From CAYJPV01 sp964396055 (GTDB lineage Bacteria; Acidobacteriota; Vicinamibacteria; Vicinamibacterales; JAKQTR01): 8,389 bases of DNA. The stretch covers positions 1-8,389 of the forward strand of contig CAYNDV010000180.1 of assembly GCA_964396055.1 (NCBI GenBank), given 5' to 3'. The translations under genes and the position numbers were made by a program. The notes beneath the pieces are model-generated. The model was given only the letters and a program-made list of their open reading frames with translations, did not search any database and was not told where the DNA came from. Below, in pieces: positions 1-7,178 of the stretch (within the stretch, counting starts at the first letter, position 1; the number at the start of each line of letters is the position of its first letter).

Positions 1-49
1 CTCTAGCCTCTAGCCTCTAGCCTCTAGCCTCTAGCCTCTAGCCTCTAGC
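1..49. repeat. Heptanucleotide tandem repeat, seven exact copies of CTCTAGC
   Basis: The first 49 bases are seven perfect head-to-tail copies of CTCTAGC (GCTAGAG on the minus strand). The array touches the window edge, so the true copy number may be higher. The TAG stop of the propeller-sensor gene (complement of 45-47) falls in the innermost unit. Because 7 is not a multiple of 3, each added unit shifts frame, and every unit carries a TAG on the minus strand, so readthrough would soon meet another stop. Perfect identity suggests recent expansion by replication slippage. It could also be an assembly-edge artefact. Confidence 0.9.
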
Positions 50-2651
50 CCCTGTCCGTGTAATCCGGATACAGCCGCGTCATGCAGTCCGGGCAGATGC
101 CGTGGCTCAGCGTGGCGTCGGAGTGCGCGTTGAGGTACGCCTCGAGCTGGTTCCACGCGCCGCGGTCGTCGCGAATCCGCTTGCACGACGCGCAGATGGG
201 GATGAGGCCGGTCAGCATCTTGACGTCGGAGAGTGCGGCTTCCACCGCGCGTTCCAGGGCGCGCTCACGGCGCTCCAGTTGCGCCGTGCGCAGCTTGATG
301 CCCAGCGGGACGAGCGCCCCCACCAGCAGCACGCCGAGCAGGCGCGCCCACCAGGTCTCATAGAAGTACGGCTGCACGTCGAGGACGATGGCAATTGGAT
401 CGGTCCAGGGGCCGGGGCGTGCTCCGCCGATTCGGGCCTGTACCTGCACGGTCCACCGGCCGGGATCCAGGCGGGCCAGATAAAGGTCCGTGCGGGTCGA
501 CGGTTCCGAAAACGCGCTGGCGCCCGGATCCGTACGCACGCGGTACTCGACCGGGTCCGGCGACAGCCAGGGCGCCGACCATGCCAGGCGCGCATCGCGT
601 GCACCTTTCGCCAGCCGCGCCACGCCGTCCGTGTCCCGCGCCGGCGTGGACAGCCAGCGCACGCGCAGCGGCGCCGCCGGTGGCGACGGTTCGGAGGGGT
701 CGTACACCGCCAGCGACCCCATCGTCCCGGCCAGTACGCGCCCGTCCGGCAGGACCGCGATTGAGCCCAGGGTGCATTCGTCCTCCACCAGGCCCGAGTG
801 CCGGTCGAAGACCTCCCACTGGCCGTTCTGGTAGCGTCCGACGCCGGCAGACCCGCCCACCCAGACGCTGCCGTCCGAGCCAGGGGCCAGCGCGTAGATG
901 GAGCGTCCCGGCAGCCCTGCGTCAGGTCCCAGCAGTCGCCACGTGTCGCCCCGGCGGATGAGCAGGCCGCCGAGGGCGCCCACCCACACCTCCCCGTTCG
1001 GCAACTCGAGAATCGCGTTGGCGACAAACGGCTGATCGTTGATGCGGACATCCGCCACCGACACCTGGCCGTTCCGGACCACCGCGATGCCGGCCGCGGT
1101 GGCGAGCCACAGGTCACCGTTGCGCAGCCAGGTTGCGCCGCGCAGGTTCTGGTGCGGCAACTGCGCGTTGATGGCCCGTTCCGGCACCCACGTGTCGTTG
1201 CGCCGGGAGAAGAGCCCGGCCACCTGCGTCAGGGCATACCACGTCCCGTCGGGCCCGCGCACGATGGCGTTGACGAACCCCACCGGCACCGACAACAACT
1301 TGCGGAACGGGCTGCCGCGCACCGACTCGTACAGGCCGAGGCGGCCGCCCACCCAGATGACGCCCGGCTGCGGCTCGGCGACCGAGCGGGTGTTCTCGGT
1401 GAGGCCGGCCGCCGCGCCCAATTCCGTGACCCTCGTCCCGTCCCACCGCCAGACGCCCCGGGAGAAGACGCCGACGAGGGCTCCCCCCCCTGGCACCAGG
1501 CTGACGCCCATGATGCCCTCGCCGGGCACATGACGTTCGGTGCCGCTCCAGTGCGTCCGGTGCCGCCAACGTTCCGAAACCAGCTGCATGGCGCCGAGGC
1601 CGTTGCGGCCTATCCACACATGCCCGTGGCGATCGCTGGCCAGGGCATTGATCCGCGCGCCCAGGCGCAGCCCTTCATCAGCTCCCCACATGGACCGGTC
1701 GCCCGTTGCGGTGCCCACCGACAGGTGGCCATCCGCGCACCCGGCCCAGACGCGGCCGCGCCAGTCGTCGGCCAGCGCCGTGACGGCCACTGAGGCGGGG
1801 CAGGCGCGGTGAGCGGCTTCCAGGCCGGGTCCCCTGGCGAAGCGTGCCACCTGACCGCCGGCCGTGCCGATCCAGGGATGCCCGGCCCGATCGACGAGCA
1901 GGGTCGTCAGGACGTCGGGCGGGGCGACGCGGACGACCGGCTGTGGCGTCCCGTCGGCGTCGACCTGAAGCAGGGCGTGGTGAGTGGCCACCCAGATCCG
2001 GCCGTCCGAACCCCGGCCGACGGCCAGGGCGGGACCCAGGTCGGCGGCGAGGGGAACCACCTGCCAGATGGCCGCGCCGTCGTCGGTGACCTGCGAGAGG
2101 CGGCCTTGCTGGTCGACGGCCCAGACGGTGCCGGGTTCGGCCTCGACGAGCGAGGCGATGGATCGCTGGTCGCCCAGGTACCGCCAGCCGGCTTCCGGGG
2201 TCCGGAGATAGAGCCCGGCGTTGGTGCCGACGTAGATGCCGCCCAGGCTGCGGGCGCCGAGCGCGAGGACCGCGCCGAGGGGAGGGGTGCCCGATTGGGC
2301 CCCGGCGTCGGTGATCCGGCTGCCGTCAAACGAGGCGAGGCCGTCGAGCGTGCCCAGCCAGAGGACGCCGTCGGCGTCCTCGATCATGGCGGAGATGCTG
2401 TTCTGGGGGAGACCCTGCTGGCGCGTGAAGTGCCGGTACGGTCGCAGCGGAGCCAGATCGGCCGTGGGCGGGGCCGGCGGCGGCTCGGCCGCGTCGTGGG
2501 CGGACGTGTGCGCGGCGGGAACCGACGGAGGCGCGGCCGCCCTGGCGCCCCCGTGGCCGAGGGCGCAGGCGCCGAGCGCCAGCCATGCCCAGGCTCGGAG
2601 GCCCCCCGCGCGGCGTCTGTCCGCCCGTCCGATGGTGCGACGAATGGTCAC
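45..2651 (-). CDS. Secreted/membrane-anchored two-component-type beta-propeller sensor (Reg_prop + Y_Y_Y) with a four-cysteine C-terminal module and no kinase
   Basis: The 868-aa product starts with a signal peptide: arginine-rich residues 1-19, a hydrophobic stretch about 20-33, and a likely cleavage after ARA near 38. Residues about 70-650 are many short propeller repeats of the type D-x-x-G-x-(L/V)-W-(L/V/I)-G-(T/A), e.g. 92-101, 215-222, 339-348 and 592-600. This matches the Reg_prop periplasmic sensor family, probably two seven-bladed propellers. Residues about 690-758 fit a Y_Y_Y immunoglobulin-like domain, followed by one membrane helix (about 768-785) and a short helical linker. In this family the membrane helix normally leads to a histidine kinase, GGDEF or DNA-binding domain. 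Here the protein ends after about 80 cytoplasmic residues with two CxxC pairs (C820/C823 and C853/C856) in an ICASCKRIRDD...SHGICPDC module. From memory this resembles C-termini of PAS and response-regulator proteins. The output is therefore unclear and may involve metal binding or a partner protein. The GTG start is supported by GAGGG eight nt upstream. The ligand is unknown. Confidence 0.9.
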   Translation of the reverse strand: MTIRRTIGRADRRRAGGLRAWAWLALGACALGHGGARAAAPPSVPAAHTSAHDAAEPPPAPPTADLAPLRPYRHFTRQQGLPQNSISAMIEDADGVLWLGTLDGLASFDGSRITDAGAQSGTPPLGAVLALGARSLGGIYVGTNAGLYLRTPEAGWRYLGDQRSIASLVEAEPGTVWAVDQQGRLSQVTDDGAAIWQVVPLAADLGPALAVGRGSDGRIWVATHHALLQVDADGTPQPVVRVAPPDVLTTLLVDRAGHPWIGTAGGQVARFARGPGLEAAHRACPASVAVTALADDWRGRVWAGCADGHLSVGTATGDRSMWGADEGLRLGARINALASDRHGHVWIGRNGLGAMQLVSERWRHRTHWSGTERHVPGEGIMGVSLVPGGGALVGVFSRGVWRWDGTRVTELGAAAGLTENTRSVAEPQPGVIWVGGRLGLYESVRGSPFRKLLSVPVGFVNAIVRGPDGTWYALTQVAGLFSRRNDTWVPERAINAQLPHQNLRGATWLRNGDLWLATAAGIAVVRNGQVSVADVRINDQPFVANAILELPNGEVWVGALGGLLIRRGDTWRLLGPDAGLPGRSIYALAPGSDGSVWVGGSAGVGRYQNGQWEVFDRHSGLVEDECTLGSIAVLPDGRVLAGTMGSLAVYDPSEPSPPAAPLRVRWLSTPARDTDGVARLAKGARDARLAWSAPWLSPDPVEYRVRTDPGASAFSEPSTRTDLYLARLDPGRWTVQVQARIGGARPGPWTDPIAIVLDVQPYFYETWWARLLGVLLVGALVPLGIKLRTAQLERRERALERAVEAALSDVKMLTGLIPICASCKRIRDDRGAWNQLEAYLNAHSDATLSHGICPDCMTRLYPDYTDRG

Positions 2652-2659
2652 CTGTGCGT

Positions 2660-2664
2660 CCCTC
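2660..2664 (-). promoter_or_regulatory. Shine-Dalgarno sequence for the propeller-sensor gene
   Basis: On the minus strand GAGGG lies 8 nt before the GTG codon at 2651, which is good spacing. It supports this GTG as the start, and the resulting N-terminus is a plausible signal peptide. Confidence 0.65.
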
Positions 2665-2669
2665 GCCCG

Positions 2670-2696
2670 ATAATCAATCCGGGATTGATTTGTCTA
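2670..2696 (-). promoter_or_regulatory. Possible sigma70-like promoter for the propeller-sensor gene
   Basis: On the minus strand TAGACA (2691-2696, five of six matches to TTGACA, overlapping the stop codon of the AAA+ gene) is followed after 15 nt by GATTAT (2670-2675, four of six matches to TATAAT). The spacer is shorter than the usual 17 nt and is filled by the palindrome. Transcription would begin just ahead of the GAGGG site, giving a very short leader. The match is modest and rests only on reading the sequence. Confidence 0.25.
2672..2690. promoter_or_regulatory. Perfect 19-bp palindrome (operator candidate)
   Basis: AATCAATCC-G-GGATTGATT has 9-nt arms that are exact reverse complements around a single central base. 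It sits in the 42-nt gap between the AAA+ ATPase stop and the propeller-sensor start, 20 nt upstream of the GTG. It is markedly A+T-rich at its ends compared with everything around it. The one-base centre and the absence of a T-run downstream on the minus strand argue for a dimeric-regulator site rather than a terminator. It lies between promoter-like hexamers (see the separate entry), a position where a bound protein would affect transcription. The regulator is unknown. Confidence 0.45.
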
Positions 2697-4544
2697 CCGG
2701 CGGCCGCCCACGGTCAGGCGCAGCTGGCGCAGCCGCAGGTCCAGCTCTTCGGGCGTCATGGCCGCATACTTGGCCGGCAGCAGGCGGCGGCTCGACGCCT
2801 CGAAGACGGCCAGCAGCTCCATGTACTCCAGCAACTCCACGTCGCGGCTCGGGAAGTAGTCCGCCGCCGCCCGCTCGAAGTGCTCGGCCAGCACCTCCGC
2901 GTCCCCGCCCGCCGCCCGCGCCGCATCGTCATTGGCCATCAGGATGACGGCCTCGACGTCGGCGTTGCTGTAGCCGACCAGCTTCGCGGAGAACGTGTCG
3001 CGGATGGCCGCGAAGTCCACCGACGTGCGCACGCGGTTCTTGCGGGCCACGGCGCGCGCCACGTTTTCGACCTCGTCGGGCGTCTGCGAGTAGAGGAACG
3101 GGATCTTGCGGTCGAGGCGGCCGGCGCGTTTCAGGTCCACGTCGAGCTTGTCGGGCCGGTTCGTCATCACCAGGAACAGGATGCGGCCCCGGTTCGACGT
3201 GTCCGACATGAACTCCTTGATGCGGGCGATGACGCGCGATGAGGTGCCGCCGTCGCCCTCGCCATCCGTGTTGCCGAAGGCGCGGTCGCCTTCGTCGATG
3301 ATCACCACCACCTGGCCGATGGCCTTGATGACCGTGAGGATGCGCTCGAGGTTGCCCTCGGTGGCGCCCACCCACTTCGACCGGAAGTTCTTGAGCTTGA
3401 TCGTGGTGAGCCCGCACTCCTTGGCGAAGGCCTCGGCCACGAACGTCTTGCCCGTGCCCATCGGGCCCGTGAACAGGATGCCCATCGGCACGCGGCTGGT
3501 GCGGCCCTCGCGGATGTTCTCGGCCAGGACCATCAGGTCCTTCTTCACTTCGTCCATGCCGCCGACCACGTCGAACCCGTGGCCGGGCTCGACGAACTCG
3601 ACGAGGCCGAAACACTCGCGCTCGAGGATCTCGCGCTTGCGCCGGGCGATGAGGCGGTCCACGTCGGCCCGCGCCCGATCGGCGGCGGCGGCGTCGGGGG
3701 GCGCCGCAGGGGCCGCGGCGGACGGCGCCAGCAGCTTGCGGATCTCGTCCTGGGCCAGGCCCGCGGTGAGCGCGGCCAGCTTCTTCGCCCGGGCGGCCAC
3801 GTCGGCGCCCGTGCCGAGGATGCCGGCGATAAACGCTTCGCGCTGCGCGGTGTCCTCCTCGCTTGCCGGCGGCGGCGTCAGGATCGAGGCAATCTGCACG
3901 GCCTTCAGGCCGGCGGTGACCTCGGCGTAGCGGGCGGCGTCCTTCTCGGTGAGCCGCGGGTCGGCGAGGCGCGCCACGGCCTGGCGCTGCTCGCGGTCCG
4001 GCATCGGGATGTCGACGACGGCCACCTTCGGGTTGGACACGAGCTTGGCGGCCAGTTCGGTCATGTTCTCGGCCACCAGCAGGATGACGTTGTCGCCCTT
4101 CTCGATGGCCGGCAGCGACGACCACCGGTGCAGGGTGATGATGGCGGCGCGGTCCGCGTCCGCCTGGAAGGTGGGGTCGCCCGCCGGCGCCACGGCTTCG
4201 GCGTACTCGACGACCACGGCGGTCCGCGTCGTGCCCACCAGCAGGCGCTCGAGCGCGGGCAGCACCTTGCCCTTCTCGGTGGCGAGCAGCAGGTCGTCGA
4301 CGTCGGTCACGGCGGCGGCGCGTTTCGTGAACCGCACGCCGCTGGCCAGGTTGTAGACGGCGATCGACTCGCGCGATTCCTTCAGCAGCACCTCGGTCAG
4401 GAACTCGACCAGGCTGTACGTCTTAGCGCCGTGGACGACGACGTCGTAGACGTTGCCGTGGAGCACGAACAGGGAGGCCTCGCCGCGCAGGTAGCGGCGG
4501 CGCAGGTCCTCTGCCCAGTGCGGGAGCAGGCGGGTGTCGGCCAT
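2694..4544 (-). CDS. AAA+ ATPase with a P-loop-less AAA-like N-terminal half and an intact C-terminal AAA+ module
   Basis: From the ATG at 4544 the product has 616 residues. The C-terminal module (about 310-550) carries Walker A GPMGTGKT (360-367), a pore-loop-like KWVG (W391), Walker B VVVIIDEGD (D417, E418), sensor 1 MTNRPD (N462), arginine-finger region KRAGRLDRK (R473, R476), and a sensor-2-like helix starting GYSNADVEAV near 525. This is a complete ATPase of the ATP-driven protein-remodelling type. The N-terminal half (about 20-190) has the strand rhythm of an AAA domain (FVLHGNVYDVV, TAVVVEYAE, VVDIPMPDREQRQ) but no GxxxxGK[ST], so it probably cannot hydrolyse ATP. An Ala/Pro-rich linker and a charged helix (about 275-310) join the halves. 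There is no signal peptide, so it is cytoplasmic. It starts 19 nt after the 305-aa gene, probably in the same transcript. A GTG at 4556 would add four residues. I prefer the ATG because a weak GTGAG ribosome site lies about 7 nt before it. The target protein is unknown. Confidence 0.9.
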   Translation of the reverse strand: MADTRLLPHWAEDLRRRYLRGEASLFVLHGNVYDVVVHGAKTYSLVEFLTEVLLKESRESIAVYNLASGVRFTKRAAAVTDVDDLLLATEKGKVLPALERLLVGTTRTAVVVEYAEAVAPAGDPTFQADADRAAIITLHRWSSLPAIEKGDNVILLVAENMTELAAKLVSNPKVAVVDIPMPDREQRQAVARLADPRLTEKDAARYAEVTAGLKAVQIASILTPPPASEEDTAQREAFIAGILGTGADVAARAKKLAALTAGLAQDEIRKLLAPSAAAPAAPPDAAAADRARADVDRLIARRKREILERECFGLVEFVEPGHGFDVVGGMDEVKKDLMVLAENIREGRTSRVPMGILFTGPMGTGKTFVAEAFAKECGLTTIKLKNFRSKWVGATEGNLERILTVIKAIGQVVVIIDEGDRAFGNTDGEGDGGTSSRVIARIKEFMSDTSNRGRILFLVMTNRPDKLDVDLKRAGRLDRKIPFLYSQTPDEVENVARAVARKNRVRTSVDFAAIRDTFSAKLVGYSNADVEAVILMANDDAARAAGGDAEVLAEHFERAAADYFPSRDVELLEYMELLAVFEASSRRLLPAKYAAMTPEELDLRLRQLRLTVGGRR

Positions 4545-4563
4545 GGATCGTCTCACGAGGGGG

Positions 4564-5481
4564 TCACGCGGTTGTGGCGGCGCCGACGCCGCTGAGCAGG
4601 CGCTCGGTGTCGGCGGCGCTTTCCTTGATGGCTTCGACGCCGGTCAGCAGCTCGTCGAGCTGCCCGGCCAGCTCGGCTGGCGACTGCATGGTGACGATCT
4701 GATCGGCCAGCAGCTTGAACGAGTTCTCGATCAGATCCAGCTCGCCGCGGGCGCGGTCCAGGTACTGCCGGATCTCCTGCACCTTTTCGAACCGCTTCAT
4801 GATCACCGCGAGGTTCTTCTTCGCGATGTCGGCCTGCGCACGGTCCTGGCCCGCGTCGTCGATGGCGCGGGCCCAGCGGTCGCGCTCGGCGTCGAGGCCG
4901 GGCAGGTCCACCGTGGCCAGGTACTGCTCGTAGCGCGCGCTGGTGACGGCCATGTCCAGGAACGCGTCGGCCAGGCGGTCTGTCTTGAGGAGTTCGGCGC
5001 GCAGCAGTTCGCCCGCGAATGAGGGGTTCTGGGCGGCCAGGCGCTGGATGTCGCGCTTCAGCACGATCAGGCGCTCGACCCGGCCGCGGTCGCGCCCGTT
5101 GAGCAGCATGACGCGGTTCGCGCGAATCCGGGAGTCGTAGTCCTTGCGCTGCCGCTCGAACTGCGGGTCCCACAGCACGCGGCGCAGGAAGGTCGAGCCG
5201 GGCGCGTTGAGGAGCCAGATCGCCTCGGCGCCGATGGCGGCGACGGCGATGAGCGGGTTCATCGTGAGGAGCGACGCGCCCAGGGCGCCCAGGAACAGCG
5301 ACAGGTTGTACGGGTTCGCGAAGGCGTACTTGAAGTACGACGGCCGCTCGGGCGGCGGCGGCAGGGCAGGGGTGTCCAGCACCGGCGAGGCCGGCCGCGG
5401 CCCCTGGCCCGGAACCGGGGGCGGCGGCGGCGGGGCCGTCCTGACGGTGGGCCGCTGTCCGGGGCGGGGCGGAGATGCCAT
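4564..5481 (-). CDS. Membrane-anchored helical protein with proline-rich N-terminus, function unknown
   Basis: I do not recognise a named family in these 305 residues. Residues 3-47 are very rich in proline, including a run of six near 17-22, and are likely disordered. Residues about 59-92 hold two closely spaced hydrophobic segments (LSLFLGALGASLL and PLIAVAAIGAEAIWLL), fitting a membrane hairpin. From about 105 to the end it is almost wholly charged helix, such as repeated RxxxL, ExxL and DRAR patterns, and it probably forms a coiled coil or helical bundle. If both helices cross the membrane, N-terminus and helical domain lie on the same side, likely the cytoplasm with the AAA+ ATPase encoded next (19 nt downstream). 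It begins 10 nt after the ABC ATPase stop without a strong Shine-Dalgarno site, suggesting translational coupling. The layout (short membrane hairpin, then long helix) recalls XpaC-type partners of TelA, but I see no motif that proves this. A role as adaptor or substrate of the AAA+ protein is inference. Confidence 0.8.
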   Translation of the reverse strand: MASPPRPGQRPTVRTAPPPPPPVPGQGPRPASPVLDTPALPPPPERPSYFKYAFANPYNLSLFLGALGASLLTMNPLIAVAAIGAEAIWLLNAPGSTFLRRVLWDPQFERQRKDYDSRIRANRVMLLNGRDRGRVERLIVLKRDIQRLAAQNPSFAGELLRAELLKTDRLADAFLDMAVTSARYEQYLATVDLPGLDAERDRWARAIDDAGQDRAQADIAKKNLAVIMKRFEKVQEIRQYLDRARGELDLIENSFKLLADQIVTMQSPAELAGQLDELLTGVEAIKESAADTERLLSGVGAATTA

Positions 5482-5491
5482 GGCGGCTATT

Positions 5492-6382
5492 CTAGTCCCC
5501 CGGCGCCAGCAGCCCCAGCAGCTTCTTCTCGACCGCCCGGAACTCGGGCGACGACTTCAGCGACGCGTCGCGCGTGGCGAAGAACGGCACGTCCACCCGG
5601 TGCAGGATCCGGGCCGGCCGCGGCGACAGCACGTACACCGTGTCCGCCAGGTAGACGGCTTCCGAGACGTCGTGCGTGACGAACAGGATCGTATTGTCGG
5701 CCGTCCGCGACACGTCCAGCAGCAGGCTCTGCATGCCCCAGCGCGTCTGCGGATCGAGGGCGCCGAACGGCTCGTCCATCAGCACGAGTCGCGGCTCGTT
5801 GATGAGCGTGCGCGCGATGGCGACGCGCTGCTTCATGCCGCCCGACAGGTCCTTCGGGTACCGATGGGCAAAGTCGCCGAGGCCGACGGCGTCGATGAGC
5901 TTGCGGGCCTTCTCGCGGCGTTCGCGCGCCGGCACGCCCCGCAGCCGCATGCCGTATTCGACGTTCTGCTGGACGGTCAGCCAGGCAAACGACGTGTAGG
6001 CCTGGAACACCATGCCGCGGTCCCGGCTCGGCCCGTCCACGGTGTGGCCGTCGAGCAGCACCTCGCCCTTCGTCGGGTCGACCAGGCCGGCCACCGCCTT
6101 GAGGATCGTGGACTTGCCGCAGCCGGAGGGGCCGAGGAACACGACGATCTCGCCGGCGCCCGGCTTGTCCTCCACGTCGAACGATACGTCGCGGACGGCT
6201 TCGGTGCCCTGCCCGAAGCGGTCGACGTAGGTCACCGACAGGTCCTTGACGCGCAGTTTCGGCGGCGCCCCGGCCAGGTCGGCCCGGTAGGTGGGTCCGG
6301 CGGCGGGCTGCCCGTGATCCACCGTCACGGCCACGGTGCCGGGCTCGCCCGGCTTGACGTCGTGCGTGCGCCGCTCGCTCAT
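5492..6382 (-). CDS. ABC transporter ATP-binding protein, NitT/TauT (SsuB/TauB-like) type
   Basis: This 296-aa ATPase should power the permease encoded just upstream. It shows Walker A GPSGCGKST (84-92), the Q-loop glutamine Q127 followed by the FAWLTV...NVEYGM stretch typical of nitrate/sulfonate/taurine importers, signature LSGGMKQR (179-186), Walker B LVLMDE (199-204), D-loop GALD (207-210) and switch histidine H237 in FVTHD. All catalytic elements are present. The ATP-binding fold starts only near residue 43, so there is a polar N-terminal extension of about 42 residues that many homologues lack. The start is fixed by the ATGA overlap with the permease stop and by GGAGAAGG 4 nt before the ATG. 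The frame stays open far upstream, but that part lies across the permease gene and is not coding. The family assignment is firm, but the substrate cannot be read from an ATPase. Confidence 0.93.
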   Translation of the reverse strand: MSERRTHDVKPGEPGTVAVTVDHGQPAAGPTYRADLAGAPPKLRVKDLSVTYVDRFGQGTEAVRDVSFDVEDKPGAGEIVVFLGPSGCGKSTILKAVAGLVDPTKGEVLLDGHTVDGPSRDRGMVFQAYTSFAWLTVQQNVEYGMRLRGVPARERREKARKLIDAVGLGDFAHRYPKDLSGGMKQRVAIARTLINEPRLVLMDEPFGALDPQTRWGMQSLLLDVSRTADNTILFVTHDVSEAVYLADTVYVLSPRPARILHRVDVPFFATRDASLKSSPEFRAVEKKLLGLLAPGD

Positions 6383-7173
6383 GCCGCCTTCTCCCGCCAC
6401 CGGAACAACGCGCTCGAGATCATGCGGATCAGGACGTCGGTGACGAGCCCGATGCCGCCGATGACCAGGAGCCCCGCAAACGACCACGACGCCTTCTGGT
6501 GCGTCCGGGCCAGTTCCACCATGTAGCCCAGGCCGTGCTCCGGGTTCACCGCCTCGGCCAGGATGACGTAGGTCCACGAGATGGCGTTCATCACGCGGAA
6601 CGAATCGAAGATCTCGGGCAGCGAGGCCGGCAGCAGGATCGTGCGCACCACCTGGCCGCGCGTGGCGCCCAGCGTGAGCGCCGTCTGCACGAGTTCCTCG
6701 GGCACGGCGCGGATGGCCGACACCACCACGGGCAGCAGGTAGACGAACACGCCGAGGAACAGGAACGCTACCTTCTGCGATTCGTAGATGCCGAACCACA
6801 GGATCAGCAGCGGGATGAACGCGGAGATCGGCATGTAGCGCAGCGGCGCCACGATGGGCTCGAACAGCTTGTTCACCGGCTCGAAGGCGCCCATCAGCAC
6901 CCCGAGCGGCAGGGCGATGCCGGCCGCCAGGAAGAAGGCCATCAGGATGCGGCGCGTCGAGATCCAGATGGCCGACGCCAGGTCGTGCTCGATGAACAGC
7001 TGCAGCGTCCCGCGGATGACCTCCGTGGGCGACGGCAGGAAGTCCGGCGGCGCGAAGCCGCCGTAGGTGATGACGCACCACGCCCCCAGCACGACCACCG
7101 GCATGACGAAGCCGATGGCCACGCCGGTGGAGCGGGGCAGGGGTTCACGCAGGGCGAAGAGGCGTTTGGCCAT
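6379..7173 (-). CDS. ABC transporter permease, NitT/TauT (SsuC/TauC-like) type
   Basis: The 264-aa integral membrane protein has the usual length for SsuC/TauC-type permeases (about 250-280). Hydrophobic segments lie near 17-37, 72-96, 114-130, 134-154, 194-208 and 231-253, giving about six membrane helices. The motif APPDFLPSPTEV (41-52) near the start is characteristic of the family. The cytoplasmic EAA-type coupling loop, which docks on the ATPase, is seen at about 159-188 with EELVQTALTLGA and the conserved glycine at 169, then VVRTILLPASLPEI. The gene begins 5 nt after the binding-protein stop codon and overlaps the ATPase start by 4 nt, as expected for one importer operon. No strong ribosome site precedes the ATG, so coupling to the upstream gene is likely. 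Two copies per transporter would be expected. The substrate is not determined. Confidence 0.93.
   Translation of the reverse strand: MAKRLFALREPLPRSTGVAIGFVMPVVVLGAWCVITYGGFAPPDFLPSPTEVIRGTLQLFIEHDLASAIWISTRRILMAFFLAAGIALPLGVLMGAFEPVNKLFEPIVAPLRYMPISAFIPLLILWFGIYESQKVAFLFLGVFVYLLPVVVSAIRAVPEELVQTALTLGATRGQVVRTILLPASLPEIFDSFRVMNAISWTYVILAEAVNPEHGLGYMVELARTHQKASWSFAGLLVIGGIGLVTDVLIRMISSALFRWREKAA
6387..6394 (-). promoter_or_regulatory. Shine-Dalgarno sequence inside the permease gene that sets the ABC ATPase start
   Basis: On the minus strand GGAGAAGG ends 4 nt before the ATG at 6382. Together with the ATGA stop/start overlap it supports this start over earlier in-frame codons and indicates translational coupling of permease and ATPase. 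Confidence 0.6.
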
Positions 7174-7178
7174 CCCGG

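Noticed and set aside
1..49. Heptamer array as a CRISPR array or telomere-like end
   Set aside because: There are no spacers between units, 7 nt is far below CRISPR repeat length, and the repeat overlaps a bacterial stop codon. Nothing supports a chromosome end.
2672..2690. Palindrome as a rho-independent terminator of the five-gene operon
   Set aside because: A one-base loop, a stem rich in A/T pairs and no following T-run on the minus strand make it a poor terminator. An operator fits better.
1809..3242. Long plus-strand open frame of 477 codons
   Set aside because: It lies antisense to the well-supported propeller-sensor and AAA+ genes, spans their boundary, and has the Arg/Gly/Ala-rich composition typical of shadow frames in G+C-rich DNA. 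No domain is recognisable.
4545..4556. Earlier GTG start for the AAA+ gene
   Set aside because: It would add only four residues. The ATG at 4544 is the stronger codon with a weak ribosome site before it. The choice is not certain.
3579..4595. Plus-strand open frame of 338 codons opposite the AAA+ gene
   Set aside because: It is a shadow of the AAA+ coding sequence on the other strand, with His/Gly/Arg-rich low-complexity text and no motif.
5144..6526. Plus-strand open frame of 460 codons
   Set aside because: It runs antisense across three genes with clear ABC and membrane motifs, so it is a composition artefact.
6383..7081. Upstream extension of the ABC ATPase frame, giving a 529-residue product
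   Set aside because: The extra 233 residues are the permease gene read out of frame. The ATG at 6382 has a ribosome site and the typical ATGA overlap.
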